This document shows, piece by piece, positions 25,034 to 37,000 of a DNA stretch of 64,000 nucleotides (position 1 is the stretch's first letter; every line of letters starts with the position of its first letter). A program made the translations under genes and the position numbers. The DNA comes from Bugula neritina (lineage: Eukaryota; Bryozoa; Gymnolaemata; Cheilostomatida; Bugulidae): contig OZ037766.1 in NCBI GenBank assembly GCA_964035545.1, positions 7,697,722 to 7,761,721 on the forward strand. Reading direction: 5' to 3'. Under the pieces are notes generated by a model. That model did not search any database, was not told where the DNA came from, and saw only the letters and a program-made list of their open reading frames with translations.

Positions 25034-28011
25034 ATGAAAAAATTGGTTTCTGTTAAATCAACTGATCGCAAGCCATTACCGCCTTTGCGTTCAGCCAACA
25101 ATTTACCACCTATCTCACATCCACTGTCTTCTCCCGGTGCTTCCATAGCAAAACAACCACTACCATCTATAACAAAGCCAACAGATGTACCAGACTCTGC
25201 AAGCAGCAACTATGGGACGCAGGATGACACAATATCTCAGAGCACAAGAGTGAATTCACTTTCGCACAACCTACAAATATCAGAGGATACTGCAGAAGCG
25301 ACAGCGAAACACACACCTTCACCAGCTACAGGTTCAGGCAATGGCCATCTCTTCCAAACATCTTCTGCACATTCATCATCTTTACAAAATCCTGATCCAT
25401 CAGAGCTGCATCGTGTTGCAGCCGACAACTTGAAAAATGAGGTTAGAATATATTGCCATCCTTTGCATATCCATCTTATACGTATATTGTATACGGGATT
25501 ATTCTAATCAAATAATGTAAGCCCGATCTTCTAGCATACAGTATGCATTTATGTTCTTTTATACAGTAGCATCTGATAAGTGCAGCCAACTCTGCAAAAC
25601 TGTATAGCAATATTATTTTTTACAAATAAACATTTAAAATTTAAACTTTGTACTACTAACTTTATCACTGCAAGAGCCCCTATCTTCAGCTTTCCTAATC
25701 TTAGTCCTGTTTCTCGTATATATTATACAGTGCTGTGAAAAAGTTTAAGGACGCTTGCAGAAATTTCTATGTATCTTGTTTAATAGGCATTTTTTGAAAG
25801 TTTTTAGTATTTTCCTGCAAGTTCTATATATCAAAACAATCCTTAGAATGTTCACTACAGTTTCCATCTCATAAATTTCTACTGCTGTAATGTTTTCTAC
25901 CCATTTTCGGGCTAACTACACAAGCAGCTAGGAAAGCGCAACTCCTGTGTTTTTATGTTTCCAAAGTTTATCACTTCTGATAACCACAAAAGGCTAAACA
26001 GTGAAATTTTATATGCGCATGGCATCATGATATCATAAAGCATGACTTTCTTCCATAATTTAAAATCTGTCATTCAGTTGTAAGCTTTTACATGGTGTCC
26101 ACTTAGGTGCTGCGCATAAACAAAATGAGAGCTGTAAATCTTACTTCAAAAGCAAGGTTTGTAATAATTTTCTTGCATAACGAAGGTTATGCAATTAGGA
26201 AATTATCTGAAAAGGTTGGCAAAGCAAAGACAACTGTACATCAAATTATCAATAAGTTTATGGAGACTGGCAGTGTAGCAGATCAACCTGGAAGTGGACG
26301 ACCAAGAATAAGCACACCCAGAGATGACAAGGTTCTCATTAGGATCAGCAAGAAGGATCGTCATAAAACAAGTTCTGAGTTGGCAAAGAATGCTCAGAAT
26401 CAACAGGAACAGCAGCTTCGACATCCCAGATAATGCGAAGATTGCTGAGCCGTGGTCTACATGGCTGCAAAGCAAGAAGGAAGCCTCTACTAACCGAGAA
26501 GTAGCAAAAAACCGGCTACGGTGGGCCAAGGAGCATGGTAGTTAGACAGTGAATGCTTAGAAAAAAGTGATTATTTCAGATGAACCCACATTTAATGTGA
26601 ACAATAATGCTGGAAACTGTTTTGTTAGAAGATACCAGTATGAGAAATATAACCCCTAATGTATTCTTCGAACAATTAAGCACCCTATCGATGTTATGTT
26701 CTGGGGTTGTATAACATCAAAAGGTGTAGGTCGACTCATTAATTGCTCTGGAATGATGTTAATGCTCAAAAATATATGGAGAATCTCAATGCTAAACTTT
26801 TTCCAATCACAAAAAACTTCTTTTTAAATGAAATTAACATATTTGAAGATGACAATGCACCATGCCATTGGGCAAAATCTGTTAAAGAGTGGATGAAAAA
26901 GCAGAGGGTCTCAACGCTTAACTGGCCAGCACACAGCCGGGACTTGAACCCAATAAGAAATTCATGGTCAAGAATGGCTAAAATAGTCTCTTCACAGAAA
27001 CCAACAACTAAGGTGACACTCATAGAGCCTGTAATTTATGCATGGGATCATGTTGTGACTGAAAACGAGTTGGAGAAGCTGTACGAGTAGATGCCTCGTC
27101 GCTGCCGACTTGTGATTGAGAGTAAAGGCTGGCCAACAAAACATTGATACTAAAATTTAAAGCACTGTGTGTTGCAATGCTGCTATAATGTGTATAACAA
27201 TTCACATGTAATATTTTTCTATGTTTCAAGTAAAATATTCTGATATCCTACAGTACACACAAGTTGTGAAAAGATCGAAAAATTCCCATATATGCATAGT
27301 ATCTCATTGTTTCACCCAAATTTTGACAGGAAGTGAAAAGAGAGACTAATATTTTATATAAATGAAATAAGGAGACCTTAAGGATCATTTTGATAGGCAT
27401 CATGCCTATGGATATGCTTTTGTTATGTCTTAAAGTTAGCTTGGAACTTTGCTATTATGGAAAACAGTGAGGCGTCCTTAAACTTTTTCACAGCACTGTA
27501 ATTACATCCAATGTAATGCATATGCCTTTCATATTAGAAATTCAGTCAAACCAAAATAAAGTTTTGTGATATAAAATTTTAGAAATAAATGATTCACTAT
27601 CTTGCATACTATATTTCTATATTATTTAAAAATAAAAATGTTCTCCAAATTATATATTATGAAACCTGTTAATTCTACACACTTTCTTTTAATATTATTT
27701 TATAGAACATTCGCCAGAGGCTAGAGCAAAGAGGTATCAGAACATGGCCAATTCTAGCAGTTTTGAGCGTATTTTGCTGCAACCCACTCTTTGGACTGTT
27801 GGCAGCATTACTGACTTTGAAAGCAGAAAACAGTTACTACGAGAATAAGGTTGTTTTGGCTCAAAAAGAAGCTCGTATAGCCAAAGCCTGCATTATTGTA
27901 GCGTTTATAGCAGGCTCTATAACTTTATTAGGCATTTTGATCTGGGTCGGCATCAGATGCTCCAAATTCTGGTGTCCAGGATCTAAAAATCCTATCATCA
28001 ATTTTCTGTGA
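25034..28011 (+). CDS. CD225 / dispanin family membrane protein, two recognised exons
   Basis: The exons are 25001-25441 (ATG at 25034) and 27706-28011. They join in frame to give 237 residues. The first 136 residues are Pro/Ser/Thr-rich and hydrophilic. Exon 2 gives a membrane segment starting WPILAVLSVFCCNPLFG and continuing LLAALLTLKA, then a cytosolic loop with AQKEARIAKA, then a second membrane segment. This is the CD225 layout of IFITM, PRRT and SynDIG proteins, where the CCNPLFG cysteines are commonly palmitoylated. The long proline-rich N-terminus is closer to PRRT1/2-like members than to short IFITMs. The ATG is the first in frame after the acceptor; an upstream coding exon cannot be excluded. 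A Tc1 element occupies most of the intron. The role here (membrane trafficking or innate defence) is not decided by sequence. Confidence 0.8.
25728..27498 (+). mobile_element. Tc1/mariner element, 1.77 kb, 27-bp TIRs, TA duplication
   Basis: The 27-bp ends (CAGTGCTGTGAAAAAGTTTA and 7 more) match perfectly at 25728-25754 and, inverted, 27472-27498. TA flanks both sides (25726-25727 and 27499-27500). The element carries a decayed Tc1 transposase and lies in the intron of the CD225 gene, same strand. Confidence 0.95.
26127..27146 (+). pseudogene. Decayed Tc1-type transposase
   Basis: The N-terminal part keeps a paired-like helix-turn-helix and the linker GSGRPR. Further on, an SDEPTF block (first catalytic Asp), DDNAPCHWAK (second Asp) and WPAHSRDLNPI are visible, as expected for a DD34E Tc1 enzyme. 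The acidic residue normally in IENLW is replaced by Arg (IRNSW). There is a frame change near 26390, stops near 26545 and 26657, and a stop at 27088-27090 before the last conserved MPRRCR block. The product cannot be active. Confidence 0.9.
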
Positions 28012-28498
28012 AGGATTACTTGACCAAGAGCATAATTACTGCGACAAACAAACAGTCTATTTTATATTTAGTTTTACTATGAAAGTTATTTAATTTATTG
28101 AGACACTCATAATGTTATATTTTGTCTATTGCATTACTTTTTGAAATTATTTTTACTGTAACATAATCTCATTTTATTTACATTATTTACATCTTATCTG
28201 ATAATAATAATATGCAGTGCAAGTCATATGCTAAAAAAATTATTACCTATTTTATAAAATTTTATAAGCTTGAAACTTTTAAAAATCTGATATGGGATAT
28301 GGGATATTAAATAACGTAAAAAGTATTGCTGAATGTAAAAGAATACATAATTGAAAAGTACAAACACCAAAGTGGGTTATTAACTGTGCTAAGCTAATAA
28401 AAATATTGTAAATAATGCCTGTTAAAAAATGTGGGGTACATGACAAGCTGGTTTGCCATACTCCAGTCATGAAAACATATTATTTCCGCTTTTTAGAA
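28012..28498. other. Tail-to-tail 3' UTR region of the CD225 gene and tyw3
   Basis: The two genes converge with 487 bp between stop codons. Candidate signals cross over: AATAAA at 28396-28401 for the plus gene and TTTATT at 28173-28178 (AATAAA on minus) for tyw3, so the 3' UTRs may overlap. No open frame of note. Confidence 0.4.
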
Positions 28499-31349
28499 TC
28501 ATCGTTGCTCTTTAGCAAATTCATTAAGCTTTCCTTGAAACCTAAAGGGTTGAAATCATATGCATACAATAGAATATAGACATGCTCTACATGACAATTA
28601 TTAGCATTTCTATTAAGTGTCTCAATACCCTACTTATTGGAACTTATTTATTGCTAATTTGTATATAACTTTCTCTAAGTACTATAAAACTGCTAGCAGT
28701 GAGAACTCTTACGCTGACTCAGTATACTTAATGGTCAAACAGTTGTATGAAGGTACAGCAAATTGGTGAAAATTTTGCACTGATTTTAGGTTGCTTTCTA
28801 TTTAAACAATACAAGAATAATGTAAATGCAATTAATAACACAGGTAGGTATGTTATCGAAAAAACATAAAAAGTTAATCAAAGCAAATACAAATAAGCAC
28901 AAGTGAAAGTTGAATGAAAAATTAAGGTAGTTTGGAAAACAGTACATGTACATATTATAATATTATTTTCAAACTAAAGTATTATATATTGAAACAATAA
29001 AAATAAATTACAAATTTAAGGAAATTAGAACATTTTGAAAAGCAAATGTTCTTTATTAAAACTACAATGAGTTGAATTACCAAGTTCATAAACTGACTTA
29101 CTTTGAGATTTGCATGAGGTTAGAGGACATCTTTTCGTTGGCCATCCCCACCAATTGTTCTATATACTAAATTAAAAATCAATTTACAGATGATTCCCAA
29201 ACACAAAACAACTAATTAAATAGTCACATAACCGCCTATAAACAGAAAAAATTGTTGGTGGTTAATCATCATGATAATACATAAACAAGCATTTCATCAA
29301 TTTGTTTTAGATCAACATATATTGGCAGCAAAACCTTGTTTAGAGATTTCAAATAGGTGATCATAGAGTTTAAACATCATTTTTTTAGCTGTGTGGATAT
29401 CTTTGTATTCAACGTGTTATCAATAATTATTGTATTTGCAACTTTGATACAGTACTAAAAATAAATATTTCAGCATAATAATTAATGCTGAACGGCCTGT
29501 TGAAACACTGTTGTGCCTGATCACCAATATAAAAGAGCTTACAACACCAGTTAAACTGCTATAATGATGCAACACACCTGCTCACTGACTAGAAGTCGGC
29601 TGTTCACTACTAAAGGAACTTCAAGACCCGCAGTAGATCTGACAGCCTGAAATAAAATCCAAACAAATATGAATATCACGCAACTAGAACAACATACTAA
29701 AACAAGCACTAGAAAATTAGATTTATTAATTCATACACTTCAGCTTACCAAAATTATTTTCCCTGATTTACCAAGACTTATCCCAGAATTCCTATACCCA
29801 CAGCTGACTGCGATTTGAAGCTGCAAACAAAAATAAACAGCCTAAAACTTTACATGTGAGAAATGTACACTGCATTTTCACCTTCATAATAAACTAGGAC
29901 TTGTCAGGGATGTATTTTGTTAAAAAAATTACAGAGAAATATTTTAAACTATTACAAAACAACTTAAAGCTAGCTGAAAACTCATGAGATAAAATTATAT
30001 AGACTCAGAATGATTTAAAGCACTTCTTACTTTCAACAAAAGTGTATAAAAATCATTCATGCTACCACACTTGCAATATATATTATGCATACACACACAA
30101 GCACACACAGATATATATTCTAATTTACCAATGATCAGCATACCAACTTAATTTTACCAAGTTTGTTGATACCTGAGCTAAACTTTTTTAAAACTAGCCG
30201 CTCTACATGTATATCATATTATATTTTCACAGTGTAGAGAGCTACAAGTTGGTTGAAAAGGGCAATTTTTTTAAGTTTTCTATACAATAAAATGATAGAC
30301 GTGTAATATACCATTACCAATTGTCTGGCTGATTCTAAACTCAAGCACTGTACATGCATTATGAATGGTTCAAATTTCAAAGTTGCAGATTCTGGGAGTG
30401 GTTCTTCTCTTAAACATTCAATCTGTAACACCAGGATTAATAAGACATATCACAGAAATCAAATTAATATTGTATGATTTTATTGTCGTTAGAACCCTGC
30501 TTAAAATGGACAACCAAAATTAAATTAGCAATAATAGAGCAATAAATATAATCAGAATATTTTTTGAATTTTTAGCATGCGTTTACTTAAATATATATTA
30601 CAATAAAAACTCGATTTGCTAGTATTATATAATGCATTGGAGACATGAAACTTTCACACACACAAAATAAAACAAACATGAGTGACTTACAACATCAGTA
30701 AACACAGAATCACCGTGTGTAACATACAACCATTTACATCCTTTCTTTCTGGAACCATGTGCAAGGCTGTTGGCCTGAAATTAGAAATATATGAGTGCAA
30801 ACATTAGTTACAGTCATATTACTTACTACCTTTGGGTAGCAATACCACACATGACAAAAATCATTGGATGCATGTGAATTATTGCAATAAATCAAAAAAA
30901 ACAAACAAAAACATTTATAACACATTATTTTACAATGTACAGATATAAAATCAAATTTATGAAGTGCGCCCATAAAGTTCATGCAATGATTTTCAGTTAC
31001 AGAATATAAAAAGCAAGGGTAGCCATAATACCAGTTTGCCTGTAATTTTGTAACAGAATTAGAAAAATGCTAACGGTGAAAATATGTAGTCATGAAGTCT
31101 GATAGAAATTGCTAGATTAGCAACATTATTGTAAAGTCTGTCACTACAAAAATGGACACTCACCACAATAATAGTGCGACCGGAACATGAACTTGTAGTA
31201 AAGTAGTCATCCAAATTATTGACTAGCTCAATCAAGTTGGAAATGGGCTGGTCAACACTACCTTTTTTACTCAAGTCTACAGCTGCAAGTGTAGTGGTCT
31301 TAGCTTGAGCAAATTTAGATGGAGTTGTCTCAGTGTAGCTACATTGCAT
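28499..31349 (-). CDS. tyw3: TYW3, tRNA wybutosine-synthesizing protein 3, seven exons
   Basis: Exons on the minus strand are 31349-31164, 30774-30691, 30422-30318, 29820-29749, 29646-29578, 29166-29102 and 28541-28499, giving 207 residues in phase. Family blocks appear in order: DLSKKGSVDQPI, FFTTSSCAGR-like YFTTSSCSGR, KWLYVTHGD, TLKFEPFIMHVQC, CGYRNSGISLGKSGK and STAGLEVPL. TYW3 is the SAM-dependent N4-methyltransferase acting on the wyosine intermediate at position 37 of tRNA-Phe. Two in-frame TAA codons directly precede the ATG, so the start is firm; an acceptor-like TTTTAG just upstream suggests a 5' UTR intron. At exon 6 the donor must be AA|GTAAGT, because reading on gives TAA at once. 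The C-terminal tail is shorter than in human (259 aa). Confidence 0.95.
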
Positions 31350-31574
31350 TATTATTTGTCACGGAATAAAGAGCCCTAAAACAGAAAATTAATAGAAGAT
31401 AGAAAAGTAAATAAAACAGCATTATAATACTTACCAATACCACAATATTTCAAAGGTCTACTACTCAAATTAAACATAATTTAAAATATAAATCCAGATT
31501 GTTGGGCATGCTAGTAATTTCTACAAATTATTGTTCTGCTACTTACTAAACGCAAAGTGTTCTTTCATTCATTA

Positions 31575-32970
31575 CATAATTATATTTATTGTTCATTAAA
31601 TTTATTAGCACTTTTAATTTTACATTTATTAGTTATTAATTCAATCAATAATTAGTTATTTACTTTTAGTATTACTATTGGTATTTACATTCAGTAATTT
31701 AACTTGCACATTCACATTGAATCAATGTGAATGTGCAATTTAAATTACTGAGAGTAAATACCAATGGTAATACTCAATAGTAATACTTATATTATTACTA
31801 AATAACTAATTGTAATTAGTAATAGTAATAACTAGTAATAGTAATTAATTAACTGCCTACTAATAGTAATAGTAATTTATTAATAACTTGTTAAAAATAA
31901 ATGAGTATTGCTATTAGTATTAGTACTAAGATTAGCAATCAGTTAAGTAGTCTTAACAACACTAGTGAAAGTAATAGTCATAAGTAAAAAATAGTAACAA
32001 CAATATTAATGAGTAATGACTAATCTAATACTAATAGTAAATTATTAATAAGCTAAGCCTAATGAAAAATTACAATGGTAATACTAATAGTATTACTATA
32101 ATAGTAACAGTAAATCAGTAATGATTAAATGTAATACTTTCAGTATAATTATCATTATTACTATGACTATGGTGTATGAGTATGAGTAAAACTAAATATA
32201 ATACTAATAGTAATACTTATACTTATACTTATAGTAATAGTTATACTTGTACTTATAGTATTAGTTATAGTAATACTAACTCTAAGTCTAATACTACTAC
32301 TAATAGCAATAGTAACATTAAATATAATATAAAACTAAATAATAACATGCATAGGCCTACTCATTCTGATTCTCATATCTATACTGATAGTATTAGTAAT
32401 AGTAACACTAATACTAATACTAATAGTATTACTGAGTAATAGTAATACTAGTAGTAGTAGTCATAAGTGATAGTCATAGTATTTCTATTTGGAGCTGTAG
32501 TAATTATTATTAATAATATTATAGTAATACTAAAAGTAAATGTAATTTAAGTATAATAATTATAATACTTCTACTACTACTAATAGTAATAGTAATACTA
32601 ATTGGAAATCCTATTTCAATTTGGTTAATCACTTAATGTTAAAATCAACTCAACCAGTATCACTATCAGACATCAGTATTACTATCATTATGAGTATGAC
32701 TATCACTATGATTGACTATCACTATGACTATAACTATAAGACTAATATAAGACTAAGAGTAAGAGTAAGTATAGGAATTAGAAATACAATCACAATGGCC
32801 AATGGCCAAGCCCAATGGGAGTTACACTTACAGTTACACTTACTGTTAGTCTCAGTTAGTATTACCCTTTTTATAATAACAATGTGTATTTACTCGATTA
32901 GATGGTTAGAGTTTAGACAAACGATATTATTTACCCTTGACATTAATAATAATTATTAATCTATTGTATT
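31575..32970. repeat. 1.4-kb degenerate AATACTAATAGT-type array between tyw3 and ncaph2
   Basis: Long stretches of AATACTAATAGTAAT, ACTTATAGTAATAGTTAT and complements occur without strict period. It starts about 200 bp upstream of the tyw3 5' end. Open frames inside (for example a Tyr/Ser/Asn/Thr-only one at 32176-32439) reflect the repeat, not a gene. Confidence 0.9.
31671..31771. repeat. 50-bp-arm near-perfect hairpin
   Basis: Arms 31671-31720 and 31722-31771 are reverse complements with about four mismatches and a 1-nt centre. The inner part, including TTGCACATTCACATTGA, is unlike the surrounding array, so this is a distinct palindrome within it. Confidence 0.85.
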
Positions 32971-33439
32971 TTTAACACATATTATCATTTAATGTATCAG
33001 GCTGCTTCAGCACTAAAATAAAAATGAACATGTTTTTGGAAATAGATAAAGTGTAGCCCTAAATCTTTTTACAATAACTTACAACAATTGCGCGAGCCAC
33101 ATTTAAATGATTATTTTGGCTTCAATTATGAGATAACTTATCTGATTTGTCAAATACATGTTGCGACTTTTTGTTGGTTATTCTTCTTAGCATTGTAACC
33201 AATTAAAACACCGAACTGCTTTGTTCAACTTGAGAAGCGCGTTTTCAACTAAAGTTTGCGGGTAAAACCCAAACTCAGTTGTGTTGTCAATACTGAATTC
33301 AGGCACTGTCGGTGGCTTACAACTTTAGGTATAACTATATTTATAAAAAAGCAGTATCAATATGGGCATGATTGTCATAGTGTTATTTAAAAATATTTTG
33401 TAGCTCATTATTTTATACCCTCTACATTAGAACTAACAT
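32971..33439. promoter_or_regulatory. Probable promoter core between tyw3 and ncaph2
   Basis: This is a non-repetitive segment of about 470 bp between two repeat arrays, with scattered CpG (GCGCGAGCC, AAGCGCGTTTT, GTTTGCGGG). The flanking genes diverge from here. No exact start site is visible. Confidence 0.4.
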
Positions 33440-33920
33440 TAACGTAATGTTGTACCCCACATAATGATAATCATAATGATAATGATTATGATAATCATAA
33501 TGACATCTCATCTGTCATTATGAATATGATTATCCATCATCACTGTGAGTTTACCTTCATCATATTGAATTTGATATAATTAATATCAATAATAATACAA
33601 CTATATATTACTAAAAGTATAAGAGTATTATTTATAACTATAAGTATAAGTATTACTACTTGTATTATTATTACTATATTAGTATGACTACGTTGGAGTA
33701 TAGGTACTACATTTTGATTTACCATAGCCAATTCTATTACGATTAGTATTAGAGTATTACTATTGTCTATTAGTATTACAGTAATACTAACACTATTACT
33801 ATTAGTATTTTACTATTTAATTATTATTATTACTTTGAGCTTGAGTATGTGAATGTCTATAAGTATAAGTATATAATGATAATCTATATTTTAATAATCT
33901 ATTAAGATTAAGATTAAGCT
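33440..33920. repeat. Mixed ATAATGATAATC and AGTATTACTATT array
   Basis: The first 100 bp are of the ATAATGATAATCATAATG type; the remainder is AGTATTACTATT-like. It ends about 140 bp before the ncaph2 ATG. Confidence 0.8.
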
Positions 33921-34062
33921 CATAATGATAGTGTATATCAAACAATCACTTATTTGTTATTTTATGTTGTAGCTAGGTGCTGATTAATCCATCACTGAAG
34001 TCCAACCCTGACTGTTTCACTAATAAGCAATAGCTATTCTATTTGCTGGGTTGAGGCTTATA

Positions 34063-37000
34063 ATGGAAGGGCTATTAGAAAAATGTCAAAATCTGTTGAA
34101 GCCAATTCGTGATTTGGAACAAAATTGGTCTGTTGATTTGACCAACGAATTGTCAGAGGCTCTAATTTCTCTAAAAGAACAGATGATTAGCTTTGGCCAA
34201 GATAATGAGAAAATTATTGACTTCAGTAAAGCTGCTATGATCATTCAAGGTTCTGCCAATGTCTATTCAAGAAAGGTTACTTAAGCTTATAACATTTTAT
34301 ATATTGTCTAACATTTACTCGTACTTAACTTTTATAGTTGATGTGAGTAGTTGGAGCATATATATTAATTTTTATTAATTTTGGAAATGTATAAAATTAT
34401 TTATGCTTGTTTTCCTTCAGGTCGATTATCTCTATAAGAGTGTCTATGAGTTGAAGGAATGGATGGAAAAACTGTGGTAAGACTATTTTTTTATTTTATA
34501 ATTGCTTTTGTTCACAATGAATCTTGTTTTTTAAATTATAGCTCAAGTTGCACAGCTTTCAATGCACCAAAACTATTGTAAGCACTGTTTGAAAATAAAT
34601 ATGTTAGTCATGGAAGTATTAGCTTGAAAATGTTAAAAAGTTTTAATAAATATTTTTACTTCTAAAAAGAGACAATTATTCAACTAACTTTAATAAGCTA
34701 AGTTATTATATTTAATAATCTTTTAAATCTTATTGGATGGGTCAGTATTTTCATGAAATGCTAAAAGAAATATATAATAACAATTGTAAAAGTCACAGTT
34801 GAACACAATAATTGAACAGTGAGAGCTTGATTTAGTGAAAATGTTAGCTTAGATAAAATATGTTGCTTGCCTTCAGGGAGGTTGAAAAGAAGAGGAAATG
34901 TAATCGCTCCAAAGATCAGCAAGATGATGCACATTTAATAGAGGAAGAAGAAAATGATTTGGATCTTAGCATATGTGAGGTAGAAGACTTTTATGCTAAT
35001 TTTCTGTTCAAATTTAATTGGTCTTTTCTTATTTGCTATTAAAATATTTATATTACAGCTGGTAAACTAATGTACTGTAATATTTCAACCATCACTGCAG
35101 TAATGTTCAGTGTTAAAAAAAGGAAATTTACAATTTTGATGTTCATAATATTAAGTGTCAATATTTCAATCATTGTATTAGTTTTAGCATAAGAAATTAG
35201 TCACACATGAAGATTGTAATTTAAATTGCTGCCAATAAAAATTTTCCATGGCATGCTTATTTTTCATTATGTTATTATCATATTGAATGCACTGGAAAGG
35301 AGATCATCCTATGCTGGAATATTGTATTTATTACTTCTGTAGATATATGCTCAGATTTAGAGTTGTTGAAAGGATTATAATGAAATTTGAAATGTTTATA
35401 TACTTGCTTAAATATTTGTATAAGGATAAATTTAAATTTCTATAAAGTTATTTTTAATCAAATAAATCTTTGCTAAATAGCAATAATTGCATTTGAATTA
35501 AATGACAGAGGGCTGATGCAATACTAAATATTTAACATGAAATCTTTATGTGATATCACATTGATCTTTGTGTGGTAGCAATAAATGCAGCAAAATGCCT
35601 TGTGGCACTTTGTATTATTGAAGGTTTACCTACTAGTTAGATTGTTGTTATAGGATGATCGTATCCAGTTGATGGAATCAGATGAGCTAATGTTTTCTGT
35701 AAGTCACGTTACTTTTCTCCTATTCTGCATATGTGTATCCTATATTTTGTTTTGACTTTGCAAAACAGGCCAATTCTGTAATCTATTAATTCATAATAGC
35801 CTAGACATCAATATTTTGTTTTGGGAGGTCATCTTCTATTTTCAGCATTGGTGTAGTTGCACAATAGCATTTTATAAGTGTAATATAACATGCGGTGTAA
35901 TCAGTATTTTGCAATTTTGTGTATTTAGGGCGCAGTTGTCATACCACCCAAACCGTCAATGCTCACAAGTAACTTTAATGTAAAAGTTCCTCTTCGAAGG
36001 TAAGCATAGCATGAGGCAATTAAAAAATGTGTTAAATTTATTGTGTTTTCATTTTTACCAAGTCATTTAATTTAGCTTTGTTTATATAGTTTGTCAGGAG
36101 ATGTTATTGGCTACATGAATGACTTCAACATTAATTTTTTGGATGCACCCACACTCCCAGACTCCTCTTTACTGACTTCACGTGAGTTGTGAATTTGTAA
36201 ACCGTGTTGCCTGTATTTTATTTTGTATGTAGATCATTTCACTTTATTTATTACTCACTCTATTTCTTTACAGTTTTGCTCATTTCATGAAATTATAATT
36301 AGTATTAACTTTGCAATTAGTATCGGGTATTTAATTATAATAAAACTGCTTGTAAATATATAGCTGTATAAAATTTACCAACAGTGCATCTTGCAATCTT
36401 TTAAGTGTGATATAAGTTATGTCAAGGTTGTAATATGGTAGCCTTGATAATTGATTTAAACCAAATAGTTTGCACATGGAGTTTTTCAACAATCCATTAC
36501 AGTTTTCTTCAGTTGCAAAAAGGTTGTTTTAATTTATACTCTGCTATGTTTATTTTTATTAGTCATTTTAAAGTTTAAACTAAGGAATTGAAATTGCTTA
36601 GACTTACCAAAGTACAACCTTTGCAATGAGTTTTTCATGTTTGTACAACTAAGTAAAACTTAGTGGCAGGGGAATGATGGTTGCTACTGAATAATGACTA
36701 ATAATCTGCTAATTACCAAGTGTTTATTACTCCAAATAATTTTTTTTGTCACTACTTCTGTGTTACAAGATTAAATCAATTCGGCTACTGAATTTGTGTG
36801 TCTCTCAAGCACTTTTGTGTTGAATGTAACAGTTATGGGCCATTGTGCCCAAATGTTTCTGACTTTGTGCTTTGCAATGCAGAAACCAATTCAATATTTT
36901 TGTCTAAACATATTTGAATTCAGCACATCACAAAGCTCTAAATAGTGCGCTTTCATGAATGTTGAGTCAGATTCAATTTTCAGTAGCCATGTTGTATTGC

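Noticed and set aside
32176..32439. 87-residue frame made of Tyr, Ser, Asn and Thr
   Set aside because: It is the translation of the degenerate AATACTAATAGT array, not a gene.
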